Shown here piece after piece: positions 1 to 7,838 of a stretch of DNA of 64,000 nt. This stretch comes from UBA5793 sp040255465. GTDB lineage: Bacteria; Planctomycetota; Phycisphaerae; Phycisphaerales; UBA5793. The notes below the pieces were generated by a model. It was given only the letters and a program-made list of their open reading frames with translations. It was not told where the DNA came from and made no database searches. The stretch is taken from contig JBDZVA010000010.1 in assembly GCA_040255465.1 (NCBI GenBank), positions 7,774 through 71,773 of the forward strand. Reading direction: 5' to 3'. Both the position numbers and the translations under genes were made by a program. The first letter of the stretch is position 1, and the number at the start of each line of letters is the position of its first letter.

Positions 1-75
1 TGATCCATCCGAGGGTCAACGGTTCATTGGCGAGAGTTGCGATCGAACGCTCATCGCTCCAGTTCGGATTCGCGC

Positions 76-2334
76 ATGAGTAAAATCTCCGCGACGATCG
101 TAGTCATTCGCGAACTCGACTGTTCCGCTGAGGAGCTGCTGCTGCGCAAAGCGATCGGTTCCATGCCGGGGGTGTTGAGCGTGTCATTTGACATCCTGAG
201 CCAGCGGATGATCGTTGAGCACAATGTTGACCAGGTTGCTTCGGAGGCCATCGCCGCACGAGTAAGGAGTGTGGGGATGACGCCCAGCCTTGCGGCCACG
301 AGGGAATCCGTCAATGGCTCCGAAGCTGCCGCGGTCGAGCATGGACACTCCGCACGAACGACAGTGAGGCCCGCCAACGACCAAGCGGCCAAATGCGGCT
401 CCGCGGCAGGCACGCCGCAAAGGCAAACCCCCGTGCCTCGCGCTATTGCGACACGACAGGAACTCTTCCTTCTCGGGTTCTCGGGTGTGCTGGCCATTTC
501 CGCAGAAGTCGTCGTGTGGGTCACTCAGGCGGAGCAATCATGGACGGTCATCACGATGGCCCTGGCGGCCATCGCTCTCTGTGGAATGCCGACCCTTCGA
601 AAGGGGTTCTTCGCGCTCAAAACGCTGACGCTCAACATTAACTTCTTGATGACGGTCGCAGTCATTGGTGCCGCATTGATCGGGTCCTGGCCCGAAGCCG
701 CCATGGTGATCTTCCTGTTCGCGCTCGCAGAACTTATCGAAAGGTACTCGCTTGAACGAGCCAGATCCGCAGTGCGCTCGCTCATGGAGATTGCCCCTCA
801 AACGGCTTTGGTAAGGCAGAGCGATGGTACGTTCGTCGAACAAGACGCGGAATCGGTCCCGACCGACTCCATCGTGCGTGTCAAACCCGGCGAGCGTGTG
901 GCGCTTGACGGCGTGGTCGTTGCAGGACTCTCGTCCGTGAATCAGGCTCCCGTGACCGGGGAGTCGGTGCCCGTGGAGAGAGGGCCAGGTGACAAGGTTT
1001 TCGCCGGGACCATCAACGAATCGGGCGTTTTGGAATTCAAGACTACCGGCGGCATGGACCAGACCACGCTCGCCAAGATTATCAAGACCGTGCACGAGGC
1101 ACAGGGCAGTCGCGCCCCGACGCAACGGTTCGTGGATGAATTCGCGCGAGTATACACGCCGGTCGTATGCATCGCGGCGGTGCTGGTCGCGGTGGCGCCA
1201 TGGCTGGCATTCGGCCAGCCGTTTGTTCCGTGGCTCTACAAAGCTCTCGTCCTGCTCGTGATCGCGTGTCCATGCGCGCTAGTGATTTCGACGCCCGTAA
1301 CGGTCGTGAGCGGGCTCGCCGCCGCGGCCCATCGAGGCATCCTAATCAAGGGCGGTGTCCACCTGGAGAACGGTCGCCATCTCAAGGTTGTCGCGCTGGA
1401 CAAGACTGGCACCATCACGGAGGGCAAGCCTCGCGTCACGGATGTGCAACCCATCGGTGACGCGAGCAGGGACGAGGTGCTGTGGATTGCGGCGAGTCTC
1501 GATGCCCTCTCGCACCATCCGGTGGCGATCGCCATCGTCGCGGCGTGGAGCGGCGAGCTTGCGACTGTGGGTGAGTTCAAGTCCCTTACGGGTCTTGGTG
1601 CTGAAGGAACGATCAACGGTGAGTTCCATTTCGTCGGCAACCATCGTCTCGCTGAAGAGCGGAACGTCTGCTCACTGGAAGTAGAGGCTGTCCTCGCCAA
1701 CTTTGAGGGTCAGGGCAAGTCCTCGGTCCTCGTCGCCTCGGCAACGCGAGTGATGGGAGTTATCGCGGTCGTCGACACGCCACGTGAGAGCAGCGTTGTA
1801 GCGGTGCGCATGCTTCATGAGCTGGGGATCAAGACTCTCATGCTTTCCGGGGACAACCAAACTACCGCCTCCGCCATCGCCAAGGTCGTCGGCATCGACC
1901 GGGCGCGCGGCGGGATGCTTCCCGAAGACAAGCTCGCCGAGGTCGAGAGCTTACTGAAGGAACACGGCGAGGCGGTCGGCATGGTTGGCGACGGTGTGAA
2001 CGACGCCCCGGCACTCGCCAGGGCCACGATCGGCTTTGCGATGGGTGCAGCGGGCAGCGACACGGCGTTGGAAACTGCAGATGTGGCGCTGATGCAGGAC
2101 GACCTTCGCGGTCTGCCCGAGTTCATCAGTCTCTCCCGCCGCACCGGCTCGATCCTGACCCAGAACATCACGCTTGCGGTGGGGATCAAGGTGGTCTTCT
2201 TTGCGCTGGCGATGGGAGGTATCGCCACGATGTGGATGGCGGTGATCGCCGATGTGGGGGCGAGCCTGCTGGTCGTCGGAAACGGACTTCGCATGCTCAG
2301 TCGGGCATCGAGCCATCCGCCGACTAGACGCTGA
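76..2334 (+). CDS. Heavy-metal translocating P1B-type ATPase (Zn/Cd/Pb-like)
   Basis: This 752-residue membrane pump should export soft divalent metals from the cytoplasm at the cost of ATP. The N-terminus has a degenerate HMA-like domain with a single cysteine (DCSAEE, C16) in place of CxxC. Core P-type motifs follow in order: TGE at about 294, the membrane metal site CPC at 398-400, the phosphorylated Asp in DKTGT at 442, and GDGVNDAP from about 638. I chose the ATG at 76; a TTG at 37 would add 13 residues, and neither has a strong ribosome-binding site. Its place beside a mercury operon fits a metal-resistance island. Zn/Cd/Pb specificity is inferred from the CPC site and the DCxxEE N-terminus. 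Confidence 0.93.
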   Translation: MSKISATIVVIRELDCSAEELLLRKAIGSMPGVLSVSFDILSQRMIVEHNVDQVASEAIAARVRSVGMTPSLAATRESVNGSEAAAVEHGHSARTTVRPANDQAAKCGSAAGTPQRQTPVPRAIATRQELFLLGFSGVLAISAEVVVWVTQAEQSWTVITMALAAIALCGMPTLRKGFFALKTLTLNINFLMTVAVIGAALIGSWPEAAMVIFLFALAELIERYSLERARSAVRSLMEIAPQTALVRQSDGTFVEQDAESVPTDSIVRVKPGERVALDGVVVAGLSSVNQAPVTGESVPVERGPGDKVFAGTINESGVLEFKTTGGMDQTTLAKIIKTVHEAQGSRAPTQRFVDEFARVYTPVVCIAAVLVAVAPWLAFGQPFVPWLYKALVLLVIACPCALVISTPVTVVSGLAAAAHRGILIKGGVHLENGRHLKVVALDKTGTITEGKPRVTDVQPIGDASRDEVLWIAASLDALSHHPVAIAIVAAWSGELATVGEFKSLTGLGAEGTINGEFHFVGNHRLAEERNVCSLEVEAVLANFEGQGKSSVLVASATRVMGVIAVVDTPRESSVVAVRMLHELGIKTLMLSGDNQTTASAIAKVVGIDRARGGMLPEDKLAEVESLLKEHGEAVGMVGDGVNDAPALARATIGFAMGAAGSDTALETADVALMQDDLRGLPEFISLSRRTGSILTQNITLAVGIKVVFFALAMGGIATMWMAVIADVGASLLVVGNGLRMLSRASSHPPTRR

Positions 2335-2513
2335 GTGGGTCGCTCGGGGGGACCGGTGATCTGAATCTCTCGAACTTGCCAGACGCCGTCCAGACCCTTC
2401 GCCTGACGGGGCAAATCACCAGGCCATTTGCAACTGTGGAAACCGCCCCGTCCCTCGCGTGTCTATCTTCCCCTCTCGCGCTGATGCGAACACGGTCGCG
2501 CCCGCTCTATTGA

Positions 2514-2541
2514 AGGGCCGGTTGCAAACGCAGCCGGCCCT
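2514..2541. repeat. Inverted repeat, 12-bp arms, 4-nt loop
   Basis: The arms AGGGCCGGTTGC (2514-2525) and GCAGCCGGCCCT (2530-2541) pair with one G-T position around the loop AAAC. No clear T-tract follows on either strand, so a terminator role is only possible. It lies about 180 bp downstream of the metal ATPase gene. Confidence 0.5.
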
Positions 2542-2751
2542 GTGGTTTAACGAAAGCGCCGCCGAGAGACCTCCTCGGCGTTCGCGTTTGCAGGCCACTG
2601 TTCTGCAAGGACTTGGCGATGGCGACGATGTCGGGCCGTGTCTCTGCTCGCACCGTGGTCATAACCGATGGGCGCGATCAGGGTCGTCAAAAGTACCGGT
2701 TTGGGCCAAAAGTCTCTCGGAGTCTCTGTTTCGCGGGGTACTGGGTTATGA

Positions 2752-2828
2752 GGGGGTTGTCTCCCCAGTAGGGAGCGCAACCCCCACTGTTGCGCTCGGT
2801 GAGGGGGCGCGCCAGTGTTAGCGCGCCC
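2752..2828. repeat. Overlapping, mutually exclusive stem-loops
   Basis: Stem A pairs GGGGGTTG (2752-2759) with CAACCCCC (2778-2785) and nests CTCCC/GGGAG (2761-2765/2771-2775). Stem B pairs GAGCGCAAC (2773-2781) with GTTGCGCTC (2789-2797). Stem C pairs GGGCGCGC (2805-2812) with GCGCGCCC (2821-2828). A and B share 2773-2785, so they cannot form together. The block sits just past the stop of the minus-strand gene at 2834. It may be a terminator, an attenuator-like switch or a recombination site; there is no T-tract. Confidence 0.55.
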
Positions 2829-2833
2829 GCTGG

Positions 2834-3238
2834 CTATCTGCGATCCAAGGAACGACGAAGCCGCTCGGCCTTCGTCGCCAAGTATTGGATGTCATCGGGC
2901 GCCATATTCAGCACCTGGCACGTCCGGGCTACGTCTAACGCCCGTTCGACATGCCCAGACTTTTCCAGGATGATCACGAGGCGCTTCGGCACACCCATGC
3001 GTACGAATTCACCTGTAGAAAATTCTTGGCGCATAGCATCAATCAGGATGGGCGCTTCCATGAGCCATTGCCAGCAAGCCCACTCAGACCATGTCAGGCC
3101 GTCGAATCGATTCTGCCGCTGCTTGTACGCCAGTTCAGCCATCTGCTCTAGGAAAAAGTGCCGTTCCACAGCGTGACAGTCGTAGTCGCGGAGTCCGAGC
3201 ATCGCATCGAGGCTCTGCGACTGTGTCGCGTCCCACAC
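2834..3238 (-). CDS. Hypothetical helical protein, third gene of nuclease cassette
   Basis: I do not recognise this 134-residue protein. It looks soluble and mostly helical, rich in Trp, Leu and charged residues. The last third has alternating hydrophobic spacing that could form a TPR-like helical hairpin. A GTG at 3238 is used here; an ATG at 3202 is the alternative, and neither has a clear ribosome-binding site. It begins 6 bp after the stop of the small gene at 3245-3448 and lies on the same strand as the PD-(D/E)xK protein, so the three probably share one transcript. Two GC-rich hairpins follow its stop codon. The codon composition looks real but no function can be assigned. Confidence 0.62.
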   Translation of the reverse strand: MWDATQSQSLDAMLGLRDYDCHAVERHFFLEQMAELAYKQRQNRFDGLTWSEWACWQWLMEAPILIDAMRQEFSTGEFVRMGVPKRLVIILEKSGHVERALDVARTCQVLNMAPDDIQYLATKAERLRRSLDRR

Positions 3239-3244
3239 GGCGGA

Positions 3245-3448
3245 TCAAGGCACAATCTGTCCCCCGCGCATGCTGCTTCCCCCACTGGCCGACCGCAAGA
3301 ACACCGGACGCACAGGTTCAGGTGTGGCGGTGATGAATCCCCACCCCATCGGAACACTCCGAGCCTCGTCGGCATCAGCGCCGAGAAGTCGTAACAGGAA
3401 GGTGCAGCCGGTCTGCTTGTCCACGCACTCGGCCAGGAAGTAGGCCAT
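3245..3448 (-). CDS. Small hypothetical protein, second gene of nuclease cassette
   Basis: This 67-residue protein is unrecognised. It starts MAYFLAECVDKQTGC, has two cysteines near the N-terminus and a Gly/Ser-rich tail, with no signal peptide or membrane helix. The ATG at 3448 is preferred because GGAAGG lies six bases upstream; a GTG at 3472 would add eight residues. It lies 27 bp after the nuclease-like gene and 6 bp before the 134-residue gene, so it probably belongs to the same transcription unit. It could be a small regulator or partner of the nuclease, which is inference from position only. Confidence 0.55.
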   Translation of the reverse strand: MAYFLAECVDKQTGCTFLLRLLGADADEARSVPMGWGFITATPEPVRPVFLRSASGGSSMRGGQIVP

Positions 3449-3475
3449 GTCTTTCCTTCCGCGCATTGGCACGCT

Positions 3476-4507
3476 TCACGGATCCGGAATCACTCCGTGC
3501 GAAATTCGCTCCTTCAGAAACGGTTCGGGTGTCCGCGAAGTCAGAACGCGATCACTCTCGTCGAAGCTACACACGGTGACCCCGTGCGCGAAGAAGGCGT
3601 CCGGGTTGAGCGCGTGCCGGGCATGAGAGTTGAGCAGGAGATACCCTCCATCCGCCAATGACTCACGATGGTCTGAAGGGTGAACCTGGCGAGTCCGAAT
3701 CTCACCTGTCGATGGGAAGTACCAAACAGCACTGACGCGATCATCCTTGTGCGATTTGCGGAGTGGATCAGCGAAGACTTTGCTCACGGTTGCCCGCGGG
3801 TTGAAGAACACACCGCTGATCGGCGAATACTCTGGATCGAGGAACAGCCCGAGTGGAATCTTCGTCCCATTCGGTTTGATTACGGATGCCACGCGCTGAT
3901 GGCCGATCTCGACCATTGCCCCAGTCTCGTCGAAGCCGACAATCGGATCGCCATACTGATAGAGCACCCGAGTGATCACTCCGAAGCCTTGAACTACAAA
4001 CCAAGGGTGGTCGAACGGGCTCAAGCACAGCAAGAATGGACGATCTTTGACATGTGGTTCGCGCGCATATTCCAGAATTGACTTGAGCTTGGCCGTCATT
4101 GCTCCGGCAAGCTTTATGCTGGACCGCTCGTAGAACTCCTCACGGTCGAATGCCACCTCATGCTTGGGTGTCCATTCCGGGGCATCTCCTGGGCTCGGTT
4201 CCGTAACCTTCGCCTCGGCAGCGATCGCTCCATGAGGAGTGTCGAGGACGAAATCAGGGCGGAGCGCGGGACGTGCAACTTCAAATCCAAGACACCGGAA
4301 CATCGCGTGGAGATACAGCTCCCAGAATGCGGGCGAGAACTTCGTCTGAAACTCGTGGACGATCGTGTTGTTGACGTCCTCGAAACCGTCCGCCCAACGC
4401 GTAATCGTCCGCCGAGTCTCCGGCATCCCCGTCAATGCCTGGAAGTGCGGATGCAATCGCTCGGCCGGATACCTCGGAGTCCAGAGATCGATCGTCTGAT
4501 GGGTCAT
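3476..4507 (-). CDS. PD-(D/E)xK nuclease-like protein
   Basis: This is a 343-residue soluble protein. Around residues 61-101 it carries FWELYLHAMFRCLGFEV, then RPDFVLD, then AEAKV, an arrangement that fits the E...PD...ExK active site of restriction-endonuclease-fold enzymes (E63, D85, E98, K100). I associate the FWELYL start with a family sometimes called glycosaminoglycan attachment site family protein, whose biochemical role is unknown to me. The ATG at 4507 is chosen; an upstream start at 4555 would add 16 residues. It heads a three-gene unit on the minus strand and is divergent from a phage terminase fragment. No methyltransferase lies beside it, so a classical restriction-modification role is unlikely. 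A defence or DNA-repair role is inference. Confidence 0.68.
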   Translation of the reverse strand: MTHQTIDLWTPRYPAERLHPHFQALTGMPETRRTITRWADGFEDVNNTIVHEFQTKFSPAFWELYLHAMFRCLGFEVARPALRPDFVLDTPHGAIAAEAKVTEPSPGDAPEWTPKHEVAFDREEFYERSSIKLAGAMTAKLKSILEYAREPHVKDRPFLLCLSPFDHPWFVVQGFGVITRVLYQYGDPIVGFDETGAMVEIGHQRVASVIKPNGTKIPLGLFLDPEYSPISGVFFNPRATVSKVFADPLRKSHKDDRVSAVWYFPSTGEIRTRQVHPSDHRESLADGGYLLLNSHARHALNPDAFFAHGVTVCSFDESDRVLTSRTPEPFLKERISHGVIPDP

Positions 4508-4508
4508 C

Positions 4509-4997
4509 TTGCGAAGTGACGAGGCGTACTTCACACTTCGCGACATCAGACGCACACTCGCGGCTGCATCACCACGAGCCGGGCTCGAAGGCGCGATCTA
4601 CGCCGGGCTCGAGCGACTCGTCGAGGCCAAACTCGGCCGGGAGTGGAAACGCGATGATGGGGCCATGGTGCGCATCGATCGCTGCCTCATCGACGCCAAC
4701 TGGGGTCAGTCGTCGGATGTCGTCTACCAGTTCTGTCGTCAGAGCCGGTGCGCGAATGCCGTCATGCCCAGCCATGGCCGGTACGCCGGCGCTTCGAGCA
4801 TCCCATTCAGCGAGTACAAACGCAAGCGCGGCGACCGTGTCGGCCTGAACTGGCGCATCGACAACCACTGGCTCGACTGTCTTGTGGGCTGCTCCGTTGC
4901 GGCGTCGATGCAGGGCGCGGTGCTGTATGGCACCGATACCCTGCCGGCACCACGCCGCCGAATCCGCCTCTCCGAACTCCAGGGAGGGCGGCGATGA
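4509..4997 (+). pseudogene. Phage terminase large subunit (GpA-like) remnant
   Basis: The 162-residue frame matches, from memory of the family, the C-terminal nuclease part of GpA-type terminase large subunits: IYAGLERLVEAKLG, then RCLIDANWGQSSDVV, PSHGRYAGASSIPFSEYK and NHWLDCLVGCSVAASMQG. The packaging ATPase half is absent, and I believe a stretch is missing between NWRI and DNHWLDC, where full-length relatives continue for several tens of residues. It is therefore called a truncated, internally deleted remnant, though the frame is still open. It overlaps the next gene by ATGA and starts right beside the divergent nuclease-like gene, as if that cassette had replaced the front of the terminase. 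Confidence 0.72.
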
Positions 4998-5179
4998 GTG
5001 AAACCACCACGAGACCGGAGCAGGAATCGGAGCCGCGAGGCATCTTGTGCCCAAAGTGCGGGTGCGGGCACTTTGAGGTGGTCTATACGAGGAAGATGCC
5101 CGGCGGTGCGATTCGAAGGCGGCGCGAATGCGGGCACTGCAGGAGGCGGGTCACGACGACGGAGCGCTTGGGCGGATGA
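4994..5179 (+). CDS. Small zinc-ribbon protein, NrdR N-terminus-like
   Basis: This 61-residue protein has CPKCG at 19-23, a basic RRRRECGHC block ending at C46/C49 and then RRVTTTE. That is the zinc-ribbon layout of the NrdR N-terminus (CPxC...RRRxCxxCxxRFTTxE) without the ATP-cone domain. It starts at an ATG overlapping the terminase stop (ATGA), with GGAGG just upstream, so the two were translationally coupled. Zinc binding is strongly suggested; a role in DNA or RNA binding linked to the old phage module is inference. Confidence 0.7.
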   Translation: MSETTTRPEQESEPRGILCPKCGCGHFEVVYTRKMPGGAIRRRRECGHCRRRVTTTERLGG

Positions 5180-5180
5180 C

Positions 5181-5201
5181 GGCGCACACTCACGATGCGC
5201 C
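5181..5201. terminator. Possible hairpin between convergent genes
   Basis: GGCGCA (5181-5186) and TGCGCC (5196-5201) form a perfect 6-bp stem between the zinc-ribbon gene and the convergent end of merTP. A short T-rich stretch follows on the plus strand. The stem is short, so the terminator call is weak. Confidence 0.3.
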
Positions 5202-5869
5202 TATTTGTCGCGGCGCGTTGCCGTGTACCCCACATGGGAAGCAGCGTCGATGATGTGACTGACCACGTTCACGCCGGTGGCCCGAATGGTTGCGGTCTGA
5301 GTCGCGTAGTCGACGCGTGCATCGATGACACCATCAACGCCGGCCAACCCGTGGCGAAGTGTGGCGGCGCAGGCTTCACAGGTCATGCCTTTGATTGTGA
5401 AGACGTACTCAATCGCGTCTGCGCCAACCACGCTGCTTGCATCGGCGCTGCCTGTGTCGAGCAGTACGCCGACGTAATTGGGAAAAAGGGCGAAGCCTGC
5501 GACGAATACCACAGCGACCCACAGCATCACCTGATTGATCACGCCCCGCGACCGGGGAGCCGTCGCACATTCGCCTGCCGTGCAGCATTGCACCTTGCGG
5601 AAATAGGTCACGTAGAACCCCGCGCCAAGCAGCGCGACGGCGACGACGAGGAACACCGGCCGCCATCGCTCGAAGAAGGCCGACACGCCTGCGGCCGAAG
5701 CTCCGAACGCAAGCAGGAGTAGAGGCAACCAGCAGCAGGCACTCGAAAGCACTGCTGCGACGACCGAGCCGCCAAGCGCCAATCGCTCTGAGTGTGGGCC
5801 GACGGTTGTGCCTTGAGTCGGCACTCCGGGTTGGTGGTCGTTCTTGTCATTATTGGTGCAGCAATCCAT
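5201..5869 (-). CDS. merT: Mercuric ion transporter MerT-MerP fusion
   Basis: This 222-residue inner-membrane protein should carry Hg(II) into the cytoplasm for reduction by MerA. The MerT part has hydrophobic helices with the paired cysteines SACCWLP (C45-C46) and a second cysteine group QCCTAGEC (C95, C96, C101). The C-terminus is a complete MerP-like HMA domain with GMTCEAC (C164, C167), so transporter and mercury-binding domain are fused. An additional Cys pair lies at C3-C4. AGGAG lies 7 bases before the ATG. It is the last gene of the mer operon, 18 bp after merA. Confidence 0.93.
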   Translation of the reverse strand: MDCCTNNDKNDHQPGVPTQGTTVGPHSERLALGGSVVAAVLSSACCWLPLLLLAFGASAAGVSAFFERWRPVFLVVAVALLGAGFYVTYFRKVQCCTAGECATAPRSRGVINQVMLWVAVVFVAGFALFPNYVGVLLDTGSADASSVVGADAIEYVFTIKGMTCEACAATLRHGLAGVDGVIDARVDYATQTATIRATGVNVVSHIIDAASHVGYTATRRDK

Positions 5870-5887
5870 CGCTGAATCTCCTTGAAG

Positions 5888-7333
5888 TCAGGTGGCGCAG
5901 CAACTGAGTTTGGCGACATCCTTGCCGAATGTGATCGCGGCCAGTTTGACGCCTTCCCCCAGCGTGAGGTAGGCATGAAACATCTGACGCAGTTGAGAAA
6001 CGGTGATGTCAAAGCGGATGGCCACGGCCAGTTCCATCAGCGGTTCCGAACCTTCGGGGGCCAGGATGCGCGCGCCCAGCAGGCGGTCCGTGTCCCGGTC
6101 GCGGATTAACTTGATGAAGCCTCGCGTATCGCGAGCGGCCAGCGACCTCGGTACATAACTCAGCGGCAGCGTTGCCGTCTCAGCATCATGGCCCTGTTCG
6201 CGCGCCTGTTGTTCATCAAGTCCGACGCCCGCCACCTGTGGATCGGTGAAGATCACCCATGGCAAGGCGGTGTAATCCCGCACGTGCCCCGCGTTCGTCA
6301 GCCCATTCTCGGCGGCGAGCGCACCTTCATAGGCGGCTGTGTAGACGAACTCCGGGCTGCCGATCACGTCACCGGCGGCATAGACGCCTGCGACATTCGT
6401 GCTCAAGGTATCGTCAACTCGGATAAAGCCCTGTCCGTCGAGTTGAACGCCGATGCGGTCCAGTCCCATGTCTCGCGTATTGGCCCTGCGGCCCGTGGCG
6501 ACGAGCAGGTGCGAAGCAGTGAACTGTCGAGCCTGACCATCGACCTCCGCCTCGACCACCACATGGCCGTTGTCGCGCCCAACGCGCTTCGTCGTCACGT
6601 TCGTTACGACCTCGACGCCTTCGTGTTGCAGATAACCGGTCAGTGCGTCTGTAAGATCGGGTGTTTCGGTCGGCAGGATGCGGTCGGAGCGCTGGAGGAT
6701 CGTGACCCTGGTGCCGAATCGGGCGATCATCTGCGCGCATTCCAGAGCGATGTAACGCCCACCGAGCACGACCAGCGACTCCGGAAGTGCTTCCAGTTCA
6801 AAGAGCGTGTCATTGGTGAGAAAGCCAGATTCCGCGAGTCCGGGAATCGGCGGGATAAACGGCGATGATCCGGTCGCGACAAGCACGCGGTCGCCGGTGA
6901 TTCGCTCGCCGTTCACCTCGACCGTGCGGGCATCGACGAATCGCGCCCGCCCTCGGACGGTGCGCACTTGCTCCATTTCGCTGACGACATCAACATACTT
7001 CGCCTGTCGCAGTTCTTCGACGAGCGCCCGCTTCTGTTCGATCACGGCCGAGAAGTCCGTGAGTCGGCCGCTGAGTTCGATGCCGTCGAACCTGCTTTTG
7101 TGGGCGCGATGGAGCGCCTCGGCGGCGCGGATCAGCGTCTTGGACGGTACGCACCCGACATTGACGCATGTGCCGCCGATGGGCAGGCCGTCGTTGATAA
7201 TCGTGACCCGAGCCGCGCCCAGTTCAACGGCTTTCGTGGTCGCTGCGAACGCGGCCGAGCCGCCGCCGACGATCACGAGGTGAAGCCCCGTTGTTTGGCA
7301 TGAGTCGTTCGCAGGATTACAGCAGTCTGACAT
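5888..7333 (-). CDS. merA: Mercuric reductase MerA
   Basis: This 481-residue cytosolic flavoenzyme reduces Hg(II) to volatile Hg(0) with NADPH. Visible are the FAD-binding GGGSAAFA near residue 23, the redox-active pair GGTCVNVGCVPSK (C56, C61), an NAD(P)-binding segment, and the C-terminal vicinal pair in KLSCCAT (C478, C479) that delivers mercury to the active site. It lacks the N-terminal HMA domain of some MerA proteins; the fused MerP domain of the neighbouring transporter may supply that role. The start MSDCC has a clean GGAGT six bases upstream; the longer open frame is not used. It lies between the small Cys-rich gene and merTP. Confidence 0.96.
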   Translation of the reverse strand: MSDCCNPANDSCQTTGLHLVIVGGGSAAFAATTKAVELGAARVTIINDGLPIGGTCVNVGCVPSKTLIRAAEALHRAHKSRFDGIELSGRLTDFSAVIEQKRALVEELRQAKYVDVVSEMEQVRTVRGRARFVDARTVEVNGERITGDRVLVATGSSPFIPPIPGLAESGFLTNDTLFELEALPESLVVLGGRYIALECAQMIARFGTRVTILQRSDRILPTETPDLTDALTGYLQHEGVEVVTNVTTKRVGRDNGHVVVEAEVDGQARQFTASHLLVATGRRANTRDMGLDRIGVQLDGQGFIRVDDTLSTNVAGVYAAGDVIGSPEFVYTAAYEGALAAENGLTNAGHVRDYTALPWVIFTDPQVAGVGLDEQQAREQGHDAETATLPLSYVPRSLAARDTRGFIKLIRDRDTDRLLGARILAPEGSEPLMELAVAIRFDITVSQLRQMFHAYLTLGEGVKLAAITFGKDVAKLSCCAT

Positions 7334-7522
7334 CGTCACTCCTTGACACGACTCTTGCCGTGAGCCGAATCTAAAATTCTGAAAACCGTGCCGCCAATCA
7401 AATGGCGGCAAGCGCTGCGGTCGCAAAAGAAAGTGCGAATCTGCATCGACGAGATCCCACACTTGACGCGTGTTGTATAATCGCTCAGGCGCCGTCTCCG
7501 GCGCCCAAGCGTCTGTGGACGT

Positions 7523-7747
7523 TCAGTTGCGAACTTGACAGCAGGACGGGAGCGGCGCTGGTGTTTCTTTCACAACAGCCTGGGCGCCGATCGGGCACTG
7601 ATCCTTGCAGACTGGCTCGCCCGTGAGTGGGCAAACGATCTTGCCTGGACAGTCGGGTCGCTCGGTTTGGCGTTCACTTACCGTGTAGGCGGTCGCGCCG
7701 GCGCCGATGGCCAGAAGCGCCGCCAGAGCGAGGGTTCGTTTGCGCAT
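7523..7747 (-). CDS. Small exported Cys-rich protein of the mer operon
   Basis: This 74-residue protein begins with a basic stretch and a hydrophobic segment (residues 7-21) acting as a signal peptide or anchor. The rest carries six cysteines: C33, C39, C47, C51 and a terminal pair C69-C70. The motif CPGKIVCPLTGEPVCKDQCP and the SCC ending resemble a thiol metal trap. AGGAG lies 6-7 bases before the ATG. It is the first gene after merR and precedes merA, so periplasmic binding of Hg(II) or delivery to MerT is a reasonable inference. I do not recognise it as a named Mer protein. Confidence 0.7.
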   Translation of the reverse strand: MRKRTLALAALLAIGAGATAYTVSERQTERPDCPGKIVCPLTGEPVCKDQCPIGAQAVVKETPAPLPSCCQVRN

Positions 7748-7795
7748 GATGATCTCCTTGAATGAGTTGGTGGATACGGCGTTCTCAGACGCCTC

Positions 7796-7838
7796 AACTA
7801 CGCATAGTTCATTATGCGCCTTGCACCATGATTCAAGG
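7796..7838 (-). promoter_or_regulatory. Candidate mer operator/promoter region
   Basis: Between merR and the small Cys-rich gene the sequence is dense in dyads: CCTTG/CAAGG (7819-7823/7834-7838), CGCATA/TATGCG (7801-7806/7813-7818) and AACTA/TAGTT (7796-7800/7805-7809). On the minus strand TTGAAT (7836-7831) could be a -35 box. MerR-family operators sit in the spacer of such promoters, so this is the best place for MerR control of the resistance genes. The exact -10 is not clear. Confidence 0.42.

Larger units (their letters stand above)
2335..2833. other. 499-bp non-coding region with several stem-loops
   Basis: I see no convincing gene between the metal ATPase and the convergent 134-residue gene. 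The open frames here have poor composition and no ribosome-binding sites. The region holds several inverted repeats, listed separately at 2514-2541 and 2752-2828. The right end could serve as a transcription terminator between the convergent genes, although no T-tract is evident. A structured RNA is possible but unproven. Confidence 0.5.

Noticed and set aside
2459..2821. 120-residue plus-strand frame in the gap after the metal ATPase
   Set aside because: It has no ribosome-binding site, runs through the hairpin block and has unlikely protein composition.
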